A stretch of 61,713 nt of DNA from Clostridium sp. UBA4108 (GTDB taxonomy: Bacteria > Bacillota > Clostridia > Clostridiales > Clostridiaceae). This document shows, piece after piece, positions 53,194 through 60,362 of this stretch. The notes beneath the pieces were generated by a model that saw only the letters and a program-made list of their open reading frames with translations, was not told where the DNA came from and ran no database searches. The stretch covers positions 65,362 to 127,074 of the forward strand of contig DFXM01000012.1 of NCBI GenBank assembly GCA_002381695.1, written 5' to 3'. The position numbers and the translations under genes were made by a program. Each line of letters opens with the position of its first letter. The first letter of the stretch is position 1.

Positions 53194-54135
53194 ATGAAAG
53201 AAAAAATAAGATTAGAAGTTGCATTAGAAGCTGATGCAGAACAAATAAGAGATATGATGATTGCAGTTGAAAGAGATGAAACTGATAGATGGTATGATAA
53301 TGGTGAGAGAGTCTTCATCCCTGGTTATGCTTCTGTTGATATGCAAAAGTATCATATGTGGGATAAAAAGTATTACAAAATAATCTATAATGAGGTTCTT
53401 GCAGGTGTCTTACTTATATCCTATACAGGGAGAGAACATGCAAGAATTGACCGTTTATTCATAAATCCAATATTTCAGAATAAGGGTATAGGTTCAAAAG
53501 TTATTAATCTTATGGAAGAAATGTATCCTACGGTAAAGATATGGACGCTTGATACAATTCAGAAAAGTATTAGAAATCATTGCTTTTATGAAAAAAACGG
53601 TTATGTGAAAGTAGGAGAGGATGAAGAAGACAGATATTACCGCAAAATAATAGGTGATGTAATTAATGATTCATATGTATTTCATTCAAATGAAGATTTT
53701 AGCAATCAAAATTTTCGTCAATGTAATATGCAGAATGTTGATATTTATGGTGTTAACATGTGTAACTCGAAGTTTTCTTATCTCAATTTGGAAAATGCAA
53801 TATTTCAGAATGCTTATGTACCAAAATCACGATTTACCAATGTAAACATGAGCGGGTCAATATTAGGTGATTCTAATATGAACAAAATAGAAATTTGTCA
53901 TGTTTCCTTAGCTGACGCTTACATACACGATACTAATTTAGGATTTCAATCAGAAAAAGTGCCACTTACAATAGAAAGATGTGAATTAATTAATAGCAGA
54001 ATTATTGATTCAAACTTACAGAATCTTTCCATTAACAATTGTAATATAGAAGGAATGACAATTGATGGGGTACTTGTAAGTGACCTTATTAAAATATATA
54101 AGACTACACTTAAAACCGAAGATAATGATATCTAA
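53194..54135 (+). CDS. GNAT acetyltransferase fused to pentapeptide-repeat domain
   Basis: A 313-residue two-domain protein. Residues 1-155 are a GNAT domain: IDRLFINPIFQNKGIGSKVINLMEE near 90, then CFYEKNGYVKVGEDEEDRYYRK. Residues 165-300 carry pentapeptide-like repeats: DFSNQNFRQCNMQNVDIYGVN, then NSKFSYLNLENAIFQNAYV, SRFTNVNMSGSILGDSNMNK, and CELINSRIIDSNLQNLSINN. Pentapeptide proteins fold as a right-handed beta-helix that can mimic DNA, as in Qnr and MfpA. ATG 53194 follows GAAGGAAG. Such a fusion is unusual; function unknown. Confidence 0.8.
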   Translation: MKEKIRLEVALEADAEQIRDMMIAVERDETDRWYDNGERVFIPGYASVDMQKYHMWDKKYYKIIYNEVLAGVLLISYTGREHARIDRLFINPIFQNKGIGSKVINLMEEMYPTVKIWTLDTIQKSIRNHCFYEKNGYVKVGEDEEDRYYRKIIGDVINDSYVFHSNEDFSNQNFRQCNMQNVDIYGVNMCNSKFSYLNLENAIFQNAYVPKSRFTNVNMSGSILGDSNMNKIEICHVSLADAYIHDTNLGFQSEKVPLTIERCELINSRIIDSNLQNLSINNCNIEGMTIDGVLVSDLIKIYKTTLKTEDNDI

Positions 54136-54170
54136 AAGTCGTATTTTTCATATAATTACGTAACAACTGC

Positions 54171-54234
54171 AAAATCAAATAATTTCTTAAGATGCCGTAT
54201 TAATCAGAAATGAATTTTACGGCATTTTTATTTT
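54171..54234 (+). repeat. Shared intergenic terminator element, copy 2
   Basis: CAAATAATTTCTTAAG followed by hairpin ATGCCGTA with TACGGCAT and a T-rich tail. Compared with copy 1 at 43175, the stem differs at several positions but pairing is preserved (ACACCATA/TATGGTGT versus ATGCCGTA/TACGGCAT), while flanks and loop stay alike. The remaining ~245 bases of this gap, to the GNAT gene at 54482, are AT-rich with no gene seen. Confidence 0.65.
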
Positions 54235-54481
54235 GCACTGCAAAGAAAGGATGTCCGAAATGCTACTAAGCCGTTCTGTCTGTTTTGAAAACTGAAGAAT
54301 GGATATTACAAATAAACCTTACCTAAATTACGGAATACATTTAAGAATATTTAATATTATATATTATGATTTGCTTAAAAGTAATTATTAATAGGTTATA
54401 TAAATTTATGAATGTAATCTATTAAAGGTAGGATTAAATTAGAATTATTCTAGAAAATGAAGTTAAAAATAGGAGGACGAT

Positions 54482-55306
54482 ATGATTTATAGAATTAAAG
54501 ATAGTGAAAGAGAATATATTTTGGAGGCTTATGATAAAGACAATATGTTAGTAGGAGAAGCTGTGATTTATCCTTTTAAACCCTCTGATTTATATGAAAA
54601 ACCTAGATTGAATATTTATATCGATATTAGGGTGGCTGATATTGTAAATAAAGAAGAGTTGAAAGACCAAATGTTTGATGAACTAATGAAGCGTTCACGA
54701 GATATAAAAGAAGAGAACAAGGATATTGATGTAAGAGTCTACCATTGTTGTTTTCCAGATAACAAAGAAAATATTGCATATTATTCTTCTAAAGAAGGCT
54801 TTAACCATGATGAAGGTATGTATATAATAAAAAAAGAGATAACTGAGGAGAGTTTCCAGATTACAGATATTCATGGTACTGATTTTGTTCAACTTGAGCT
54901 TATAGACGAAGATGAGCTGATCCAGCTAGTGAAAAAGCAAAATGAAGTATTTGTTACTGGCTATTCCGTTGAGGATTTAAAGAAATTGAAAAGTGCAAAT
55001 CACTTGTTCAGTATAGCAGCTAAACATGAAGATGAGATTGTAGGTAATATCATTATTATTGTAGGGAAAGATGAAGAAAACATTGAATATGGTTGGGTGT
55101 ATGATATGTTTGTTTCAAAGGAATGGAGAAAAAGAGGCATTGGTAAAAATTTAATCCTTAAAGCTTTAGAAGGCTTAAAAGCTTTAGACATTAAGGAATC
55201 AAAATTGGAAGTGTGGAGTGCAAACAAAAGAGCCTTATCGGTTTACAATAGTGTAGGATATAAGTTTCATGAGGAGATAGAGCTCTCAATTGGTATGTTT
55301 CTTTAA
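54482..55306 (+). CDS. Tandem-domain GNAT acetyltransferase
   Basis: A 274-residue protein with two GNAT domains. The N-terminal one (about 1-125) is degenerate; the C-terminal one (about 135-274) has VYDMFVSKEWRKRGIGKNLILKALEG near 203-228 and KLEVWSANKRALSVYNSVGYKFH near 241-263. A 162-bp stretch encoding part of the C-terminal domain is duplicated at 56605-56766. AGGAGGAC lies just before the ATG. Substrate unknown. Confidence 0.85.
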   Translation: MIYRIKDSEREYILEAYDKDNMLVGEAVIYPFKPSDLYEKPRLNIYIDIRVADIVNKEELKDQMFDELMKRSRDIKEENKDIDVRVYHCCFPDNKENIAYYSSKEGFNHDEGMYIIKKEITEESFQITDIHGTDFVQLELIDEDELIQLVKKQNEVFVTGYSVEDLKKLKSANHLFSIAAKHEDEIVGNIIIIVGKDEENIEYGWVYDMFVSKEWRKRGIGKNLILKALEGLKALDIKESKLEVWSANKRALSVYNSVGYKFHEEIELSIGMFL

Positions 55307-55356
55307 TGTTTAGATAACCAGTTTTAGTTCTGATATAGTTGAAAAATCAGTGGATT

Positions 55357-55399
55357 TATTGCCGTATTATTCTTAGATGAATATACGGTATTTTTTAAT
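55357..55399 (+). repeat. Shared intergenic terminator element, degenerate copy 3
   Basis: TTGCCGTAT pairs with ATACGGTA, followed by TTTTTTAA. Loop contains TTCTTAGATGAA, comparable to copies 1 and 2, but the CAAATAATTTCTT flank is not retained. It follows the tandem GNAT gene by about 50 bases. Confidence 0.5.
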
Positions 55400-55739
55400 C
55401 CATAGTTAAGATAGAGGATATAAGAAAGTATATAAATATTAAATAAGGGAATAAGATTTTTGAAATTAAAGAATAGGTGTTATAAATATATTTCACAAAA
55501 TTATGGAATTTGATATGAATATTTAGTATAATTTGTTATAATTTTCTAAAGTTGATTCTTCATTGTAAGAAGGAATGATTTATCACAGAAACTAGTTGTA
55601 TGAGAAATGCTAGTTATAGTAGTCCTTAAAAATTTGGCTTTGCTTTAAATGGTTGTTGATTTTAGAACTATATATTAAAACAAAGCCCAAAATTTAAATT
55701 TATAAAGAACATAAAAATAAGCTATAGGGGAGATAAATT
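55400..55739. promoter_or_regulatory. Long leader with module copy and inverted repeat
   Basis: Bases 55523-55568 hold another copy of the shared promoter module (TTATAATTTTCTAAAG, then GATTCTTCATTGTAA). Further on, AAATTTGGCTTTG (55630) can pair with CAAAGCCCAAAATTT (55681) around a 38-base loop. The piece ACTATATATTAAAACAAAGC near 55668 resembles bases 74-92 of the window, upstream of the ABC-F gene. No gene is seen in this stretch. Confidence 0.45.
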
Positions 55740-56519
55740 ATGAATAATGCTAGTATTATGATTTTAGGCACATTTCACTTTGGAACTAAAGAAGGAACTG
55801 ACATTATTAAAGTTCAGAATGAAAATAGACAAAAGGAATTAGCTGAACTAATAAAGAAAATATCTGAGTTTAAACCTAATAAATTATGTGTCGAATTAAG
55901 ACCCAGTGAAGAGGAAGAATATAATAAAATTTTTCAAGAGTTTTTAGAACATCCTACATTAGATTTAAGTAAAAAGTTAGGTGAATTTAATATAAAAGGA
56001 GCAGATTATGATATCACTAACTCTATGGATGAGCGTATAAAGTTTGCCTTTGATTTAGCTAAATACAATAAAATAAATCATATACATTGTATTGATTATT
56101 ATGATGGATGGACTCAGCCCATGGTATTTGAAAAGGCTAAAGAAGATGAGACTGCATATAAAAAATTGGAGGAGTCATATATGAAATTTGCAAATGCATT
56201 CTACAGTATTTTTACTGAAGAAACTAGTATAGAAAAGATATATAAGTTTTTCAATGATAAAGAAACTAATGAACTTCAACATTCAACTTCATTTTTACCA
56301 TTTAATGAAATTGGAATAGGAGAAGATTCTGTAGGAGTTGATTTTGTTGCTTCATGGTATAGAAGAAATCTACATATTTTCGCTAACTTAAAAAACATTT
56401 CTAAAGAGGAAGATCGTATATTAGTGTTATATGGTGCAGGGCACTTAAAGCTTTTAAGAGATTTTATTAATGATTCTTTTGATTTGAATTATGTAGAAGC
56501 CTTGGATTATTTAATTTAA
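55740..56519 (+). CDS. DUF5694-like protein
   Basis: A 259-residue cytoplasmic protein: the N-terminus IMILGTFHFG is followed by FKPNKLCVELRPSEEEEYN, and the C-terminal half has EDRILVLYGAGHLKLLRDFI. The GTFHFG / VELRP / GAGH pattern resembles TraB/ChaN-like metal-dependent hydrolases, and DUF5694 proteins of clostridia and bacilli. Predicted to bind metal through these His/Glu residues; the reaction is unknown. A truncated relative lies at 43376. AGGGGAGA precedes the ATG. Confidence 0.75.
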   Translation: MNNASIMILGTFHFGTKEGTDIIKVQNENRQKELAELIKKISEFKPNKLCVELRPSEEEEYNKIFQEFLEHPTLDLSKKLGEFNIKGADYDITNSMDERIKFAFDLAKYNKINHIHCIDYYDGWTQPMVFEKAKEDETAYKKLEESYMKFANAFYSIFTEETSIEKIYKFFNDKETNELQHSTSFLPFNEIGIGEDSVGVDFVASWYRRNLHIFANLKNISKEEDRILVLYGAGHLKLLRDFINDSFDLNYVEALDYLI

Positions 56520-56604
56520 TTTCACTATAAGTGAATTATTTCAAAAATAAAGTTATTCGTTTTTAATTAACTATAGGATATATATTTATGAATATAACAA
56601 TAGA

Positions 56605-57123
56605 TATGGCTGGGTAGATGATTTATTTGTTTCAAAGGAATGGAGAAAACAAAGTATTGGTAAAAACTTACTCATGAGAGCTTTAGAAGGTTTAAAAGCT
56701 TTGAATATTAAGGAATCAAGATTGGAAGTGTGGAGTGCTAACAAAAGGGCGTTGTCGGTTTATAATGCAATTCAATATGATATAAATCATCCTCGTCCCG
56801 ACGTAATTGTAATATATGCAATGTGGGGCAATGAAGTTGCAGCAATGGCAGGATCATCTGCCGATAGTAGTTTAATGTGGCAAATAGGCATTGATGTTTC
56901 ACCAAAATTTAGAAATAAAGGGCTTGCCACAAGTTTAGTTAGCAATCTCGCAATAATGATCATGGAAAGAGGAGTTGTACCCTATTATGGAACTGCTTCA
57001 TCCAATATAGAATCACAAGCTGTAGCATATAGGAGTGTATTTAGTCCAACTTGGATGTGTTCTTATAAAAATATTTTTGATGGAACAGCACCTTATGAGT
57101 GCGATGTAAAGATTAGACTTTAA
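56605..57123 (+). pseudogene. Chimeric GNAT gene (two acetyltransferase pieces joined)
   Basis: The frame begins without a start codon as YGWVDDLFVSKEWRKQ and runs to ALSVYN, copying residues 203-256 of the tandem GNAT at 54482 (bases 56605-56766 versus 55088-55249, no gaps, about 85% identical by eye). At INHPRP it changes to a different GNAT C-terminal half: VIVIYAMWGNEVAAMAGSS, DVSPKFRNKGLATSLVSNLA, TASSNIESQAVAYRSVFSPTW. The first ATG is at 56674 with no ribosome site. It looks like two truncated genes fused by recombination, probably not functional. Confidence 0.7.
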
Positions 57124-57130
57124 GTAAATA

Positions 57131-57163
57131 AAACCATTGCAAATACTAGCTTTGCAATGGTTA
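57131..57163. terminator. Hairpin after the chimeric GNAT gene
   Basis: AACCATTGCAAA and TTTGCAATGGTT pair over 12 bp around a 7-base loop, A-rich before and TTAAT after. Serves either strand between the GNAT chimera and the minus-strand AraC remnant. Confidence 0.65.
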
Positions 57164-57169
57164 ATCCAT

Positions 57170-57583
57170 TTGGCAGACAATCGTCATGGCCATCAATCAT
57201 AGTCAATTCTGGAAAATGAAGAAGTGCACAGGCATTAAGTATTTTACCAAACTGCTGAAGCTGAAAAAAGTATATCCACATGCCTTCTTTATTCTTTCAT
57301 TCAAGGACCTAGCTGAACAATTAACTTCTGCGGTAATCTCCTTTAGAACAAGATTTTTACCTGTAGTCAGAATTACTTTTTCAATGGTGTTCCACACTTC
57401 ATTTTCTTCCCTTTTATTCACTCCAATATGTTCATAGGCATATCTGCAGAAATAAATATGTAGTTCAAGAGTTTTATATGCCATCATATTCATGCTTCCA
57501 AAACGGTGTTCATCTTTTTCCTTCAGAAGTTCCAACATCAGACGTCTCACATCATCCTTTTGTGTCTTCACTAACGTCACCAT
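57170..57583 (-). pseudogene. Frameshifted AraC-type regulator remnant
   Basis: From ATG 57583 (minus strand) a 126-codon frame contains LVLKEITAEVNCSARSLNERIKKACGYTFFSFSSLV, the first helix-turn-helix of an AraC domain. The expected next text continues in another frame: KILNACALLHFPELTMID, the start of the second helix-turn-helix, and then stops making sense at 57170. The N-terminal ligand domain and the end of the DNA-binding domain are absent. A one- or two-base shift near 57250 explains the break. Confidence 0.5.
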
Positions 57584-57697
57584 AGGACTTATGTATAAAA
57601 TTTATACCATAGTAAAAATATAACACAAGCGTTGTAGGTAAATAATGCAGCACTAAAATATAACGAACCCAATTTACAATATATTGTTAAATATATT

Positions 57698-57752
57698 GTA
57701 AAATATGGTATAATTTTATGGAATTAGTTCTGCATTGCAATATATGATGAAA
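57698..57752 (+). repeat. Shared promoter/leader module, copy J
   Basis: GTAAAATATGGTATAATTTT, then GTTCTGCATTGCAATATATG. Same -10 part as copies at 43291 and 45528; the downstream part links it with the partial copy at 49267. It drives the CPBP protease gene. Confidence 0.6.
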
Positions 57753-57787
57753 TAATCAATAGAATATAAAGAGGGGAGAAAATAAGG

Positions 57788-58525
57788 ATGAAAAAAGATA
57801 CCAAGATTATTATAATTACTCTAGTATTAATGATTCTAATGAGTTGTTACAGACCTTTAATTAGCGAAGTTGCTCCTAATTTAAATAAATATATTGAAAC
57901 TTTAATACGAAAATTATTACAAGCAATAACTATTATAATTTACATAACAAAACTGAGGCTATGGAAGGACGTAGGATTAATAACGAAGGCATCAAAGGAA
58001 GGATTATTTTTATTATTACCTGTAGTTATACTTTCTTTTATACCTATTTTTAATGGTGTTAAAATAATTAGTATTAATATAATTTTTGTTATTTTAATTA
58101 TTACCTTTCTAATAGGAATAATCGAAGAGCTCGTATTCAGAGGAATAATTCTTTCAGCATTAAAGCAAAGAGGAAGAAAGTCTGCAATTTTAATCTCTTC
58201 AGCCATTTTTGGATTATTTCATTTATTTAATTTAATTTATGGAGCAGATATTTTAGATACTGTAGTTCAGGTAATATTTGCGTTTGGATTTGGATTAGTA
58301 ATGGCTGTTGTCAGATATGAGACTGATCTATTATTACCACAGATAATAGTGCATGCTTTATGGGATTTTATTTTTAAAATTTCCAATACAGATTTTAAAC
58401 CAACTATAGATACTATTCATTCTATTTCATTGGTCTTAATTCTTTTATGGGGGTTATTTCTAACGTTTAGAGTTCATAAAAAGCATGATGATAATTTTTA
58501 TTTAAAGGATGAGGTTAGATCGTAA
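57788..58525 (+). CDS. CPBP family intramembrane glutamic endopeptidase
   Basis: A 245-residue membrane protein with about seven helices carrying the Abi/CPBP motifs: EELVFRG near residue 112, FGLFHLFN near 138 and HALWDF near 190 (the catalytic Glu and the two histidines). Such proteins act as CAAX-type proteases in bacteriocin self-immunity or peptide processing. GAGGGGAGA precedes the ATG. No bacteriocin gene was found next to it. Confidence 0.88.
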   Translation: MKKDTKIIIITLVLMILMSCYRPLISEVAPNLNKYIETLIRKLLQAITIIIYITKLRLWKDVGLITKASKEGLFLLLPVVILSFIPIFNGVKIISINIIFVILIITFLIGIIEELVFRGIILSALKQRGRKSAILISSAIFGLFHLFNLIYGADILDTVVQVIFAFGFGLVMAVVRYETDLLLPQIIVHALWDFIFKISNTDFKPTIDTIHSISLVLILLWGLFLTFRVHKKHDDNFYLKDEVRS

Positions 58526-58530
58526 TATTT

Positions 58531-58755
58531 ATGTTGATATATAAAAACATAGTTAAAGAAATTTCTAAAGCCTTTTTTGCTGATAAGGATGATGAATGGC
58601 TTGGAAACAATTCTATTATCTATCATAAGATTAAAAATTTAGATGTGATATTTATGCAGATTAGACATATACAATATCACGTAGGACACTGTAATAGTAT
58701 TTTGAGAGAAAATAATAGAGAGGCTGTAGAGTGGCTTGATTATTATGGGGAATAG
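58531..58755 (+). pseudogene. DinB-like protein, C-terminal fragment
   Basis: A 74-codon frame ending MQIRHIQYHVGHCNSILRENNREAVEWLDYYGE, which is the end of the DinB/YfiT-type four-helix metal-binding fold; the RHIQYHVG histidines are metal ligands. The usual protein has about 150-170 residues, so the N-terminal half is missing. No good ribosome site precedes ATG 58531, which is 5 bases after the CPBP gene's stop. It may be translated by coupling, but a remnant is more likely. Confidence 0.55.
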
Positions 58756-58887
58756 TGTTTGAAACTTTAACTTGGTTTTAATAGCTTGCACATTCTTTGT
58801 AAAGACCGCAGTAATCATAGCTTTACAGATGGGACAACCTTGTATATTATTAAGAATAAGAATGACTTATATGATGGGAGAAAAATA

Positions 58888-59613
58888 ATGAGTAATGATT
58901 TAAAAACATATTTAGAAAATATAAAAAAACCTTGGGGGATACTATTTTATAGAGTGGTTTGGGAGCAACTCTATAAAGTAACTCATTCTAAAATCCTTGA
59001 CTTCGGAAGTGGATTTGGAATTACTGCAAACCATTTAGCAAAGAATAATGATGTGGTAGCAATAGAACCAAATGCTGATATGGTAGATATGAGAATATGT
59101 GATACCAATTATCAACAGATTATTGGTAATATAGAACAATTAAAGCAACAATATGATAATTCCTTTGATGTTGTAGTATGTCACAATGTTTTGGAGTATG
59201 CAGAAGAGCGAAAAGAAATATTTAGAGAATTTTGTCGAGTTCTTAAACCTAATGGAATAATATCTATGGTAAAACATAATCATGCAGGAAGAATCATGCA
59301 AAAAGTTGTTTTTGAAAACAATGTGGATGAAGCAATATCTCTACTTAATGGGGGAGCAGCTAATGTGATGAATTTTGGACAAGTAAATTATTATGATATG
59401 AATGATGTTATAGAGTGGATAGGTGATTTAGACGTTAATATTGAAAAGGTACTTGGAATTAGAACGTTTTTTGGTTTGCACCCAAATAATGAAATTAAGT
59501 ATGACCCAATTTGGCAAGAAAAAATGTTTGAAGTTGAAATGAAGGTTTCCGATATAGATGATTATATAAATATATCTTTTTACAATCACATTTTGTTAAG
59601 AAAATTAAGTTGA
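58888..59613 (+). CDS. SAM-dependent methyltransferase
   Basis: A 241-residue class I methyltransferase: motif I ILDFGSGFGITANHLAKN near residue 33, EPNADMVDMR at strand 2, FDVVVCHNVLEYAEER near 93 and EFCRVLKPNGIISMVKHNH after it. The substrate is unknown. ATG 58888 is chosen because GGGAG precedes it and the fold begins here; the in-frame codons back to 58786 (NHSFTDGTTLYII...) look like debris of another gene. Confidence 0.87.
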   Translation: MSNDLKTYLENIKKPWGILFYRVVWEQLYKVTHSKILDFGSGFGITANHLAKNNDVVAIEPNADMVDMRICDTNYQQIIGNIEQLKQQYDNSFDVVVCHNVLEYAEERKEIFREFCRVLKPNGIISMVKHNHAGRIMQKVVFENNVDEAISLLNGGAANVMNFGQVNYYDMNDVIEWIGDLDVNIEKVLGIRTFFGLHPNNEIKYDPIWQEKMFEVEMKVSDIDDYINISFYNHILLRKLS

Positions 59614-59698
59614 ATGCGTTGAATATTAATATCATGACAAATTTATAATAAGTAAAGGTTATTTATATTGGCTGTTATAAAGAAAGTGAGGATTTGTT

Positions 59699-59785
59699 AT
59701 GAACGTAATTGATTTAACACATATGTTAATTGGAGCAAGGGCCTTTGTGAAAAAAAGGAGGAGAAAGAATTGGGAAAAAATATAA
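59699..59785 (+). pseudogene. Possible N-terminal remnant of a cyclase-family gene
   Basis: ATG 59699 opens a 28-codon frame, MNVIDLTHMLIGARAFVKKRRRKNWEKI, with GTGAGG upstream. MNVIDLTH is the characteristic start of cyclase/arylformamidase-type proteins, after which the sequence ceases to match. It overlaps the start of the DUF1801 gene. Confidence 0.3.
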
Positions 59786-60150
59786 CCACATATACAACAA
59801 TTGATGAATATATTTTACATACAGCACCGGAAGTGCAAGAGACTCTAAAAACATTGAGAAGTCTGATTAAAGAATTGGTACCAGATGCGGAGGAAAGGAT
59901 GAGCTGGCAGATGCCAACCTTTTTTTATCATGGGAATTTGGTGCATTTTGCCGCTCATAAAAACCATATCGGATTTTATCCAGGTGCTAGCGGAATCAGC
60001 ACCTTTAGTCATGAATTATCGGAATACAAAAGCTCAAAAGGAGCTGTACAGTTTCCGATAAAACAGCCATTACCATATGAGTTAATCCGTAAAATCGTTC
60101 AATTCCGAGTTGCTGAAAATGCGACGGCAGCAAAAGAAAAACATCGTTAG
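59770..60150 (+). CDS. DUF1801 / YdhG-like protein
   Basis: A 126-residue protein with the DUF1801 core: YILHTAPEVQETLKTLRSLIKELVPDAEERMSWQMPTFFYHGNLVHFAAHKNHIGFYPG, ending with the helix PYELIRKIVQFR. B. subtilis YdhG is described as a frataxin-like iron chaperone, so a role in iron handling is possible. TTG start at 59770 after AAAGGAGGAG. The C-terminal tail is lysine-rich. Composition is slightly richer in GC than the neighbours. Confidence 0.85.
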   Translation: MGKNITTYTTIDEYILHTAPEVQETLKTLRSLIKELVPDAEERMSWQMPTFFYHGNLVHFAAHKNHIGFYPGASGISTFSHELSEYKSSKGAVQFPIKQPLPYELIRKIVQFRVAENATAAKEKHR

Positions 60151-60229
60151 CAAGCTTCTCCATAAATTAAGGTGTGATGTTGAGAGAATTAAATAAGGCT
60201 AATCTTCATAAAAGATATAATAAGAGATA

Positions 60230-60270
60230 AAAAAACAGTACCATAGGGAATTTGGGACTGTTTTTATTAG
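60230..60270. terminator. Terminator between the convergent DUF1801 and SDR genes
   Basis: AAAAACAGT and ACTGTTTTT pair with internal mispairing around a CATAGGGAATTTGG loop. Located in a 212-base gap; nothing else was recognised in it. Confidence 0.6.
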
Positions 60271-60362
60271 ATTAATTTATATCTACATACTATTCCGAAT
60301 AGAAAACTTCTCACTCAATGAGCTGAATGGCTATAATAGTGTATTGGGTAAGCAATACACTA

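Noticed and set aside
58786..58887. Longer N-terminus for the methyltransferase at 58888
   Set aside because: The added residues do not match the fold, the upstream start is a TTG with no ribosome site, and GGGAG precedes ATG 58888.
43175..60150. Classical integron with attC sites
   Set aside because: No integrase gene and no attC-like core sites (GTTRRRY / RYYYAAC pairs) were noticed; the shared elements are promoter- and terminator-like.
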